This document shows, piece after piece, positions 1 through 5,765 of a stretch of DNA of 9,048 bases (position 1 is the stretch's first letter; the number at the start of each line of letters is the position of its first letter). The translations under genes and the position numbers were made by a program. This DNA comes from Verrucomicrobiaceae bacterium (GTDB lineage Bacteria; Verrucomicrobiota; Verrucomicrobiae; Verrucomicrobiales; Akkermansiaceae), in contig CANBTO010000173.1 of assembly GCA_947372405.1 (NCBI GenBank), positions 1-9,048 on the forward strand. Reading direction: 5' to 3'. The notes under the pieces were generated by a model. That model saw only the letters and a list, made by a program, of their open reading frames with translations. It made no database searches and was not told the origin of the DNA.

Positions 1-509
1 AGAGGTTGTTCGCCTTCGAGCATGCGGCGCACGGCCTCGCGCAGGTCGCCGCCGTGAGGGGCGAGGCCGCCGCGCGGACGTGAGTCGTCGAACTGGCCGG
101 CGTAGAACAGTTTTCCGCCACCATCAAACAGGAAGAAGTCCGGCGTGCAGGCCGCACCATAGGCTTTTGCGACTTCCTGGCTCTCGTCGATCAGATAAGG
201 GAAATCCCAGCGATGCGCGGCGGCGAAAGGTTTCATGTGGTCCGCGCCATCCTGCGGGTATCTGGCGGTGTCGTTGGGATTGATCGCCACGGTGTGGATG
301 CCCTGCCCTGCTAGTTGACGGGCCATTTCCCCCAGCACATCGGCGAGATGGATGACGAAGGGACAGTGGTTGCAAGCAAAGACCACGAGCAGGCCCTTCG
401 CGCCCGCCACATCGTTGTACGAAACAGGTTTCCCGTCCGCATCCGGCAGCGAGAATCCCGGAGCCGGATCACCCGGGTGGAGACGGAAGGTGGATAACAC
501 TTCGGACAT
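1..509 (-). CDS. Peroxiredoxin/thioredoxin-like protein (AhpC/TSA-type), C-terminus cut by window edge
   Basis: The minus-strand frame opens at ATG 509 and stays open to base 1, giving 169 residues. The last few residues and the stop lie outside. The protein has the thioredoxin-fold layout of small AhpC/TSA-type proteins. An N-terminal 'GDPAPGFSLPDADGKPVS' segment (about residues 13-30) is followed by a strand leading into CNHC (Cys46/Cys49, then PFV). A cis-proline-like 'CTPDFFLFD' lies at about 121-129. Family members reduce thiols or peroxides, and the CXXC is the likely redox centre; the actual substrate cannot be read from sequence. Family proteins are usually about 180-195 residues, so only a short tail is missing. 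The gene is divergent from the ThiF-rhodanese gene across an 84-base gap. No clear Shine-Dalgarno precedes the ATG. Confidence is high for the fold and low for a specific role. Confidence 0.88.
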   Translation of the reverse strand, partial: MSEVLSTFRLHPGDPAPGFSLPDADGKPVSYNDVAGAKGLLVVFACNHCPFVIHLADVLGEMARQLAGQGIHTVAINPNDTARYPQDGADHMKPFAAAHRWDFPYLIDESQEVAKAYGAACTPDFFLFDGGGKLFYAGQFDDSRPRGGLAPHGGDLREAVRRMLEGEQP

Positions 510-593
510 GAAATCAATCTATCACATTTTCAGGTGAGGCAAACCATTTTCGATCTTGGACATCGGCGCGGTTCCATCCCATGTTTCCCGCGC

Positions 594-1724
594 ATGTCCG
601 ACATCCTGTCGCCTGCGGAACTCGTCCGCTACTCGCGCCATCTCCTCATTCCCTCAGTGGGCGAGGAAGGACAACTGCGGCTGAAAAACGCCTCCGTCCT
701 GCTCGTCGGCACGGGCGCGCTCGGCTCGCCCGCCGCGCTCTATCTGGCCGCCGCGGGTGTCGGCAGGCTGGGGCTGGTGGACGACGACGTGGTGGACGCC
801 TCGAACCTCCAGCGGCAGATTCTCCACGGCGGGTCCTGGGTGGGAAAACCGAAACTCGAAAGCGCCGCCGCACGCTTGTTAGAAGTGAATCCGCACGTCG
901 CCGTCGAGCCGTATCCGGTGCGCTTCACGCCGGAAAACGCGATGGAGATCGCCGCGGGCTACGACGTGATCGTGGACGGATCGGACAACTTTCCGACGCG
1001 CTTTCTAACAAACGACACCGCGTTTTTCCTGCGCAAGCCGCTGGTTTATGGTGCGATCCACCGCTTCGAGGGGCAGGCCGCGGTGTTCGCGCCGCATCTC
1101 GGCGGGCCGTGCTACCGCTGCATGCTGCCTGAAACGCCCGCGCCCGGCAGCGTTCCATCGTGCCAGGAGGCCGGCGTGCTCGGCGTGCTGCCCGGCGTCA
1201 TCGGCTCGATCCAGGCGATGGAAACCCTCAAGCTGATCCTCGGCATCGGCACCGTGCCGCTAGGCAAGCTCACGGTTTACGATGCCCTCAACAGTTCCTT
1301 CCGCACTCTCAGGCTGAACCGCGATCCCCGCTGCCGCCTCTGCGGCGACCACCCGCTGATCCACTCCGTTTCCAACACCGAAACCCGTTCGCAGACCTCC
1401 TGCGCCACTTCTGACAACACCATGGAATCCATCACCACCGCCGAACTCCGCGATCTGTTAGCCGGGGATTTCAAGGGAATGCTCATCGACGTCCGCGAAC
1501 CGGCGGAACATGCCGCCGCCAGCATCAAGGGGGCTTTGTTGATCCCGCTCGGCACGCTGCCGGATCGTCTTGGCGAGCTGCCGAAGGACCGCGAAATCTA
1601 CGTCCACTGCAAGTCGGGCGGCCGTTCCGCGAAGGCGGTGGCATTTCTAACCGATCATGGTTTCACCGGCGTGAAGAACGTCGGCGGTGGCATCGACGCG
1701 TGGCTGCGGGACGGAAACGGTTGA
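594..1724 (+). CDS. moeB: ThiF/MoeB-type sulfur-carrier adenylyltransferase fused to rhodanese domain
   Basis: This 376-residue protein has two domains. Residues 1-250 are an E1-like adenylyltransferase: 'LSPAELVRYSRHLLIP' at the N-terminus, nucleotide loop GTGALGSP at 39-46, and 'DxVDASNLQRQILH' at 64-78. Zinc-ligand pairs are Cys173/Cys176 and Cys247/Cys250. The acceptor Cys190 sits in 'SCQEAGVLG'. After a linker (about 255-276), residues 277-376 form a rhodanese domain with the persulfide loop HCKSGGRS (Cys339). In MoeZ/MOCS3-type proteins of this length, the first domain adenylates the C-terminal Gly-Gly of a MoaD/ThiS-like carrier and the rhodanese domain supplies sulfur. It could serve molybdopterin, thiamine, cysteine or tRNA thiolation, and no carrier gene is in the window to decide. 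I chose ATG 594 because the motif-bearing N-terminus begins there; an upstream ATG at 534 would add 20 residues that look non-homologous. The symbol is tentative; moeZ or thiF are alternatives. Confidence 0.9.
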   Translation: MSDILSPAELVRYSRHLLIPSVGEEGQLRLKNASVLLVGTGALGSPAALYLAAAGVGRLGLVDDDVVDASNLQRQILHGGSWVGKPKLESAAARLLEVNPHVAVEPYPVRFTPENAMEIAAGYDVIVDGSDNFPTRFLTNDTAFFLRKPLVYGAIHRFEGQAAVFAPHLGGPCYRCMLPETPAPGSVPSCQEAGVLGVLPGVIGSIQAMETLKLILGIGTVPLGKLTVYDALNSSFRTLRLNRDPRCRLCGDHPLIHSVSNTETRSQTSCATSDNTMESITTAELRDLLAGDFKGMLIDVREPAEHAAASIKGALLIPLGTLPDRLGELPKDREIYVHCKSGGRSAKAVAFLTDHGFTGVKNVGGGIDAWLRDGNG

Positions 1725-1799
1725 ATCTTTGCATGGAAAGATGGCAGGGACCGATCCTCCGGGCGGTCTTTGAGAATGTGAAGTGAATGACCAGCCACG

Positions 1800-1814
1800 G
1801 TTGGATTTTCCAAC
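1800..1814. repeat. Short hairpin in convergent gap
   Basis: A 6-bp perfect inverted repeat (GTTGGA / TCCAAC) encloses three T residues. It lies between the stops of two convergent genes. No T-run follows on either strand, so a terminator role is only a possibility. Confidence 0.35.
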
Positions 1815-1849
1815 GGTTCAGACACCGACTCATTCTTCCATCATCCGCC

Positions 1850-1871
1850 GGACCGTTGCGGAGAACGGTCC
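1850..1871. terminator. 8-bp inverted repeat between convergent genes, possible terminator
   Basis: GGACCGTT (1850-1857) and AACGGTCC (1864-1871) form a perfect 8-bp stem with a 6-base loop. It sits about 30 bases past the stop of the minus-strand gene and 126 bases past the plus-strand gene. That position suits a shared terminator, but neither strand has a T-tract after it, so intrinsic termination is uncertain. Confidence 0.4.
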
Positions 1872-1902
1872 CCGCCTCTCTGGCCAGTTCCCAGGCCCCG
1901 CC

Positions 1903-2367
1903 TCACCCCTCGCCCGGCGGAGTGACGACGACGACGCGCTCGACGCCGTGTTTTGAAAACTCCTCCCAGTAGCGCTTCTCCCACGCAGAGGTGCGCGCGC
2001 GGCGCTCCTCCTCGGTGAGTTTCTCCCAGTTCGCCATGCCGATGGCGCGGGCCAGGTCCCGGTCCGCCATGCGCACGGCGAGTTCGTCCCAGAAACTTTC
2101 GTTGCGGAACTCATCGTAGCACTCGTGGTAGAAGAGGTGCTCCTCCTTCTCCGCCCTGACCCGGAAGCGCTGGCTCTCCTCGTCGAACTCGATCCAGTCG
2201 CCAAGCCCCGAGTGCCCGGCTTTCTCGAGGATCTTGCTTTCGAGGTCTTCGAATTCCGCGATTTTTTCCGAGGCGGATTCCTTTTGGTTCCATGAGGCGA
2301 CGTTCGCCGCGAGGCTCACCATTTCCACCAGCGTGGCAAGTTCCTGATCTGACAGCCGCAAATGCAT
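1903..2367 (-). CDS. Uncharacterised acidic, tryptophan-rich protein
   Basis: I do not recognise a family. From ATG 2367 the product is 154 residues, highly charged and apparently mostly helical. It has no signal peptide, membrane segment or cysteine-rich motif. Six tryptophans (26, 58, 93, 114, 129, 134) are spaced among Glu/Lys/Arg-rich stretches such as 'LTEEERRARTSAWEKRYWEEF' (117-137). The C-terminus is 'GVERVVVVTPPGEG'. The open frame continues upstream as far as 3069, but that part runs antisense through tRNA-Val and the HAD gene, where translation makes no sense. ATG 2367 is therefore the natural start; a nearby non-ATG start cannot be excluded. No good Shine-Dalgarno is seen. The gene is convergent with the ThiF-rhodanese gene and divergent from tRNA-Val. 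It is probably cytoplasmic. Coding status is supported by the uninterrupted frame and plausible protein composition, not by homology. Confidence 0.68.
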   Translation of the reverse strand: MHLRLSDQELATLVEMVSLAANVASWNQKESASEKIAEFEDLESKILEKAGHSGLGDWIEFDEESQRFRVRAEKEEHLFYHECYDEFRNESFWDELAVRMADRDLARAIGMANWEKLTEEERRARTSAWEKRYWEEFSKHGVERVVVVTPPGEG

Positions 2368-2418
2368 TCGTGCCCGCAGCAAACCACCTGTCGCCACCAC
2401 CCGCAAGCCCGCAACACT

Positions 2419-2444
2419 CCGGGCTTGATCCCGGTGCCGGGATC
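2419..2444. repeat. Overlapping inverted repeats upstream of tRNA-Val
   Basis: Three segments overlap as alternative stems. CCGGG (2419-2423) can pair with CCCGG (2430-2434) around a 6-base loop. Alternatively GATCCCGG (2427-2434) can pair with CCGGGATC (2437-2444). The middle arm is shared, so the two hairpins exclude each other. The element ends 22 bases before the tRNA. It may be a REP-like intergenic palindrome or part of the tRNA leader. Confidence 0.5.
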
Positions 2445-2466
2445 CCGCAGGTTCCCGCCCTGCCCT

Positions 2467-2541
2467 GCACGAGTAGCTCAGCGGTAGAGCAACCCGCTTA
2501 CACCGGGTCGGTCGGCGGTTCGATCCCGTCCTCGTGTACCA
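2467..2541 (+). tRNA. tRNA-Val (anticodon UAC)
   Basis: A complete cloverleaf can be drawn. Acceptor arm GCACGAG pairs with CTCGTGT. D-stem GCTC/GAGC encloses AGCGGTA. Anticodon stem ACCCG/CGGGT encloses CTTACAC, which places TAC at 34-36 (reads GUA and related valine codons). The variable loop has five bases, and T-stem GGCGG/CCGTC encloses TTCGATC. Discriminator A is followed by an encoded CCA (2539-2541). The first acceptor pair is G1-U72, a wobble; all other stems are sound. The T-arm matches what I recall of E. coli tRNA-Val. No terminator separates it from the HAD gene that starts 27 bases downstream, so the two may share a transcript. Confidence 0.96.
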
Positions 2542-2568
2542 GCTTTCCTCCGGGCCTCCACGCAACGC

Positions 2569-3372
2569 ATGAAGACCCTGCCCCCGCCGTCTCAACCAAG
2601 AGCGATCCTGTCGTTTGATTTCGACGGCACACTGCATGATCCCGCGTCCGAGCCACCCGTGCCGGGAGCTTTTTTCGCGCTCATCCGTCATCTCCGGGTG
2701 GAAAGAAACGCGGTCTGGGGCATTAATACCGGCCGCTCGATGGCGCAGATGATGGAGGGCTTCATTGAAAGCCGGTTTCCTTTCCTGCCGGACTGGGTGG
2801 TTGCCCGCGAACGCGAGATTTATTTTCCTAACAACTTCGGCCGCTGGCTTCCCCACGCCGTGTGGAACAAGCGCTGCGAGAAGGAAGTTCACGGCCTTTT
2901 CAAACGCGTGCGCAAGCTGCTCACCCGCATCCGCCGCGAGGTGGAGGAGCATACCGGAGCAAGATGGCTGGAAATGGATGGCGAGCCAGCGGGGCTGATT
3001 TCCACATCCGAGGAGGAAATGGAGTGGATCGTCGAGCGTATCGCACCGTTGGTGGACGCCGAGCCCCATCTCGCGTGGCAGCGGAATTCAATCTACCTGC
3101 GCTTCGGTCACCGGGATTTCCAGAAGGGCAGCAGCCTTGCCGAAATCGCACGGATGCACGGGCTCTCCGCAGCGAGTTGTTTCGCCATGGGTGACAGCCA
3201 CAACGACGTGGAAATGCTCGATCCCCTGCACGCACAAATGACCGCTTGTCCGGCGAACGCTGTGGACGAAATCAAGGCCAAAGTCCGGTCCCACGGAGGC
3301 TTGGTCGCCAGCACGATCCACGGAGAAGGCGTGATCGAGGCGCTGGAGCATTATTTTCTCAAAAGCAGATAA
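2569..3372 (+). CDS. HAD-superfamily phosphatase (Cof/sucrose-phosphate-phosphatase-like)
   Basis: This 267-residue cytoplasmic protein carries all four HAD motifs. Motif I is DFDGT, with nucleophile Asp17 and acid/base Asp19. Motif II is Thr54 in 'GINTGRS'. Motif III is Lys186 in 'QKGSSL'. Motif IV is GDSHNDVEML at 208-217, with Mg-binding Asp209/Asp213. The cap (about residues 85-180) sits between motifs II and III, as in subfamily IIB enzymes (Cof, sucrose-phosphate phosphatase, mannosylglycerate-phosphate phosphatase). 'GDSxND' and a length near 270 fit that group. The likely reaction is hydrolysis of a phosphomonoester, perhaps a sugar phosphate; the substrate cannot be assigned. The start at 2569 gives a short 12-residue lead into strand 1. 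No Shine-Dalgarno is visible. It follows tRNA-Val closely and may be read from its promoter. Confidence 0.88.
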   Translation: MKTLPPPSQPRAILSFDFDGTLHDPASEPPVPGAFFALIRHLRVERNAVWGINTGRSMAQMMEGFIESRFPFLPDWVVAREREIYFPNNFGRWLPHAVWNKRCEKEVHGLFKRVRKLLTRIRREVEEHTGARWLEMDGEPAGLISTSEEEMEWIVERIAPLVDAEPHLAWQRNSIYLRFGHRDFQKGSSLAEIARMHGLSAASCFAMGDSHNDVEMLDPLHAQMTACPANAVDEIKAKVRSHGGLVASTIHGEGVIEALEHYFLKSR

Positions 3373-3444
3373 ATTTCCGGTAAATTTATTATTTACAAAC
3401 CTTAGATATTCTTCAGTCTTCAGCCAACCTCGCGTGAGCGTTCG

Positions 3445-3480
3445 GGGTGGCAAGGGTTCCGGGGGGAAACCGTGCCGCCC
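3445..3480. repeat. Large imperfect hairpin, REP-like or ncRNA element
   Basis: GGGTGGCA (3445-3452) pairs with TGCCGCCC (3473-3480) over 8 bp, including one G-T wobble. After a small internal loop, GGTT (3455-3458) pairs with AACC (3468-3471). The preceding bases (3429-3450, CCTCG...GAGCG...GGGGTGGCA) resemble dispersed intergenic palindromes seen in many genomes. The surrounding gap 3373-3603 has an AT-rich left part (3373-3420) and no convincing gene. Confidence 0.5.
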
Positions 3481-3517
3481 ACAACGTCTGCTCCGTCAAC
3501 GAGGGGGGGATATATGT

Positions 3518-3549
3518 AAGGCGCGGATCTGGCAACGGATCCGCGCCTT
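3518..3549. terminator. Strong 12-bp hairpin, bidirectional terminator between convergent genes
   Basis: AAGGCGCGGATC (3518-3529) and GATCCGCGCCTT (3538-3549) are perfect complements around an 8-base loop. The stem starts with AA and ends with TT plus one more T, so it resembles an intrinsic terminator in both directions, though the T-run is short. It lies between the HAD gene stop (3372) and the minus-strand stop (3604). It could also end a small RNA covering the hairpin at 3445-3480. Confidence 0.7.
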
Positions 3550-3576
3550 TCCATTGAAACGGGCCGATTTAGATCT

Positions 3577-3589
3577 TGCTCCGGGAGCA
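3577..3589 (-). terminator. Small hairpin just past the minus-strand stop
   Basis: TGCTC / GAGCA form a 5-bp stem with a 3-base loop, 15 bases beyond the stop of the exported protein gene. No T-tract follows. It may assist the stronger hairpin at 3518-3549. Confidence 0.25.
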
Positions 3590-3603
3590 GTGGAGGCCGC
3601 CGA

Positions 3604-4395
3604 TCAGAACGGCTTGGCATAGGTGGCACAACGGTTGTGCCAGCCTTGTTCCCAGCGTTTTTCCCCGCGTTCCGGTGGGGAATTCGCGATCCGGCGTGAG
3701 AGGATGCGTTTGGCGGAAGCTGAGAATTCAGCGGCAGCAGTGGCACCTTCCGGCACGTTCTTCATGCCGCCGAGCACCTGCATCAGGCCCCAGCCCTGGC
3801 CTTGATATTTTTCGGTGGCAAGCGTGCCGTCTCCTTTGAAATTCACGTAGTCGATGAGCGCGTAGATCCCTTGCGGCGTGGTGGCGACCTTGTGGTAGTT
3901 TGCCTCGATCCTCGCCCTCTCGCTGGCAGGCGCGGCGGCCAGGATTTTCGGCAGCGCGGCGCGTGACCGGGCGATGATGAAGTCTGTCTGCAAACCCACG
4001 TTTTCAGAGAGCCATTTGCGCAGCGCGCTCAGGCGAGGGCCGTTGAAATCCTTTTGAAACTCGGCCTTGGAATTCCACGGGCTGTGTTTTTCCAATGCGA
4101 TGCCCGGCAGAGTCGCCCCGCGCTCCTTGGCGAAGGCGGCGAACTGTGGCCAACTCTCTTCGAAGCGGCCCTTGAAACCCGCCGGATACCAGATGAAGTG
4201 GCCGATTCCCAGTGAAGGGAACTCCTCGCCGGCGTTCCATGTGGTGAGTCCGGAGACGCTGCCCGCGCACTCGTTCTGCCAGATCTTCCGGCCGATCGCG
4301 GCCTTCTGCGCCGCGCCGATCTGGCCGGACGACGCAGCGGGTGCGCTGGAAGTGAGGAGAAGAACCGCCAAAGTCATGAGATAACCACTTTGCAT
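3604..4395 (-). CDS. Exported protein of unknown function, possibly lysozyme-like
   Basis: The product is 263 residues. Residues 1-23 look like a signal peptide (hydrophobic 'LMTLAVLLL', then 'SAPAASS'), although the n-region has no Lys or Arg. An in-frame stop lies four codons upstream with no usable start between, so ATG 4395 is the first possible start; Met7 (4377) is the alternative. Mature landmarks are Asn41-Glu42-Cys43, 'GLTTWNAGEEFPSLGIGH' (49-66) followed by FIWYP, 'YVNFKGDG' (183-190) and 'GQGWGLMQVL' (199-208). Two cysteines (43 and 256) could form a disulfide outside the cytoplasm. A Glu followed by SLGIGH resembles the Glu...TIGIGH core of T4-type lysozymes, and 'GLMQ' recalls lytic transglycosylases. 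This suggests, by inference only, a periplasmic peptidoglycan hydrolase. I recall similar uncharacterised proteins in other Gram-negative bacteria but cannot name a family. The gene is divergent from the membrane protein gene at 4456. Confidence 0.82.
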   Translation of the reverse strand: MQSGYLMTLAVLLLTSSAPAASSGQIGAAQKAAIGRKIWQNECAGSVSGLTTWNAGEEFPSLGIGHFIWYPAGFKGRFEESWPQFAAFAKERGATLPGIALEKHSPWNSKAEFQKDFNGPRLSALRKWLSENVGLQTDFIIARSRAALPKILAAAPASERARIEANYHKVATTPQGIYALIDYVNFKGDGTLATEKYQGQGWGLMQVLGGMKNVPEGATAAAEFSASAKRILSRRIANSPPERGEKRWEQGWHNRCATYAKPF

Positions 4396-4455
4396 GGCCG
4401 GAAGCTAACTTTAGCGTGGCGGCATCCGCAAGCGTGCTTCAAGATTCCTCCGACC

Positions 4456-4851
4456 ATGTCCCAAGTCCCCTGGCAGAAAATCCTCGCTTTCACGCCCGCC
4501 GATCTCGTCAAGCTGGCGATCACCGCGGCGATCATCGTCATCGTCAACAAGGTGCAGCTTTTCAACGACCGGCTCTCGGCCCTGCTCATCGCACTGCCGA
4601 TCACCTCCATTCTCGCGATGGTCTGGATGAACCATGCGGGCCAGGGGCCGGACCGGTTGGCGAACCACGCGGAGGGCACCTTCTGGTTCGTGCTGCCTAC
4701 GTTGCCGATGTTTCTCATATTGCCGTGGATGCTGCGGAACGGCTGGGGATTCTGGTCCTCGCTCGCCGTCAACTGCCTGGCCACTATTGGTTTCTTCTGG
4801 CTGACCGTATTCATCCTCAGGCGGTTCGGGATCGATTTGATGCCCAAATGA
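4456..4851 (+). CDS. Small four-helix inner-membrane protein, DUF3147-like
   Basis: This 131-residue protein has about four predicted transmembrane segments (roughly 17-33, 39-57, 74-93 and 98-121). The short loops include 'NHAGQGPDRLANHAEG' (59-74). The pattern 'SALLIALPITSILAMVWM' followed by 'FWFVLPTLPMFLILPWMLR' matches my memory of DUF3147 proteins, which are small membrane proteins of unknown function. An upstream in-frame ATG at 4390 would add 22 mostly polar residues overlapping the divergent gene. ATG 4456 gives a start consistent with the family. No Shine-Dalgarno is evident. It lies 60 bases from the divergent exported protein gene, so the two promoters must be compact. No function can be assigned; transport or envelope roles would be guesses. 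Confidence 0.82.
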   Translation: MSQVPWQKILAFTPADLVKLAITAAIIVIVNKVQLFNDRLSALLIALPITSILAMVWMNHAGQGPDRLANHAEGTFWFVLPTLPMFLILPWMLRNGWGFWSSLAVNCLATIGFFWLTVFILRRFGIDLMPK

Positions 4852-4965
4852 GCGGGAGGATTTCCTGAAAGCGGCGTGCTGGGGAATTCTTTTGCCAGAT
4901 AAGGCTTGTCAGAAACCAGAATCTCTGCTTTGACACGCGGCCCGGCTGCCATCCCGGACCCACCT

Positions 4966-4971
4966 TATAAT
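4966..4971 (+). promoter_or_regulatory. Perfect -10-like TATAAT upstream of rpoZ
   Basis: TATAAT occurs at 4966-4971 in a GC-rich setting. No good -35 lies 16-18 bases upstream; a TTGACA at 4930-4935 is 30 bases away, too far for normal sigma-70 spacing. A start near 4978 would give a leader of about 90 bases to ATG 5069. Confidence 0.45.
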
Positions 4972-5068
4972 CCAATCTGTTTTGAGCGAAAACGTCCCGC
5001 CCTTGCCTCCTAAAAACGTCATTCCGTTTGAGCAAGAGCGTCCGGCTTCGCGATTTCCCGGCTCTCCT

Positions 5069-5272
5069 ATGAAAAGTGATCTCCTCGACAAGGCCTCTGA
5101 AATCGTCACCGACCCGCTGGTTCTGGTCAATCTCGTCTCCCAGCGCGTCAGGCAACTCAACAGCGGTCGCTCGCCGTTGATCCCGACCCGTCCGAGCATG
5201 GGAGTGGCGGACATCGCTCTCACCGAGATCATCGAGGGCAAGATCCGGCTGGTCGTGAAGGCCGAAGCCTGA
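5069..5272 (+). CDS. rpoZ: DNA-directed RNA polymerase subunit omega (RpoZ)
   Basis: From ATG 5069 the product is 67 residues. It shows the omega core: 'LVLVNLVSQRVRQLNSGRSPLI' spans 17-38, matching the family's helix ending in 'ARQL', and 'VADIALTEIIEGKI' spans 46-59, matching 'xxIALREIxEGxI'. Omega binds the beta-prime subunit and aids assembly of RNA polymerase. The frame stays open upstream to a TTG at 4982, which would add 29 residues rich in proline. I prefer the ATG because the conserved region begins near it and a TATAAT at 4966 would leave almost no leader for the TTG. The TTG form (96 residues) remains possible. smpB starts 31 bases after the stop in the same direction, and a 5-bp hairpin (5277-5292) sits in the gap. 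The two are probably co-transcribed. Confidence 0.82.
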   Translation: MKSDLLDKASEIVTDPLVLVNLVSQRVRQLNSGRSPLIPTRPSMGVADIALTEIIEGKIRLVVKAEA

Positions 5273-5303
5273 TTACCCGGGCTCTCACCCGGCACCCATC
5301 GCC

Positions 5304-5762
5304 ATGACTGCGGAAATCGCCACCAACCGCAAGGCCGGCCGCGATTTCCACATACTGGACAAGTATGAGGCCGGGCTGGAATTGAAAGGCACGGAGGTGA
5401 AATCCATCCGCGCCGGGAAGGTCAATGTCTCGGATGCGTTCGCCCGCGTCGAAGGAAACCAGGTTTTCCTTTACGGTTGTGACATCCAGCCTTGGCAGAC
5501 CGCGGGTGAATGGTTCAACCACACCGCCAAGCGGCCGCGCCGGTTGTTGATGCACAAGCGGGAAATCCTCAAGCTGGCATCCGCCACCGCCATCAAGGGC
5601 TGCTCGTTGCCGTTGCTCCGCATGTATTGGAAAAACCGCCGCGTCAAAGTCGAGATCGGCGTCGGCAAGGGCAAGACCCACACTGACCAGCGCCAGGACC
5701 TGAAAAAGGCCGTCGAGCTACGCGAGGCCCAGCGGGAAATGTCTCGCTTCAACCAGCGCTGA
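5304..5762 (+). CDS. smpB: SsrA-binding protein SmpB
   Basis: The product is 152 residues, close to the usual family length. Family hallmarks are 'ATNRKAGRDFHILDKYEAGL' at 6-25, 'LKGTEVKSIRAGKVNVSDAF' at 27-46, 'YGCDIQPW' at 57-64, and 'AKRPRRLLMHKREILKL' at 75-91, all in the OB-fold core that grips the tRNA-like domain of tmRNA. The basic C-terminal tail, from 'GKGKTHTDQRQDLKK' (121-135) onward, is the part that enters the mRNA path of a stalled ribosome. The common 'DKR' here reads Asp128-Gln-Arg, a mild variation. SmpB with tmRNA and EF-Tu rescues stalled ribosomes and tags nascent chains. No tmRNA gene is in the window. It follows rpoZ closely, and its stop is only 3 bases from the stop of the convergent lipoprotein gene. 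Confidence 0.97.
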   Translation: MTAEIATNRKAGRDFHILDKYEAGLELKGTEVKSIRAGKVNVSDAFARVEGNQVFLYGCDIQPWQTAGEWFNHTAKRPRRLLMHKREILKLASATAIKGCSLPLLRMYWKNRRVKVEIGVGKGKTHTDQRQDLKKAVELREAQREMSRFNQR

Positions 5763-5765
5763 ACC

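Noticed and set aside
1744..1771. GACCG...CGGTC pairing followed by TTT after the ThiF-rhodanese gene
   Set aside because: The stem is only 5 bp with a 10-base loop and a very short T-run, too weak to call a terminator.
2368..3069. Upstream extension of the minus-strand frame of the acidic orphan, giving a 388-residue reading frame
   Set aside because: It runs antisense through tRNA-Val and the HAD phosphatase gene; only the part from ATG 2367 looks like a protein.
4374..4952. 192-residue minus-strand frame opposite the small membrane protein
   Set aside because: The plus-strand product has clean membrane helices matching a known family pattern; the antisense frame does not look like a protein.
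4930..4971. TTGACA at 4930 and TATAAT at 4966 as a sigma-70 promoter pair
   Set aside because: The spacer is 30 bases, far beyond the usual 16-18; only the -10-like box is kept, with modest confidence.
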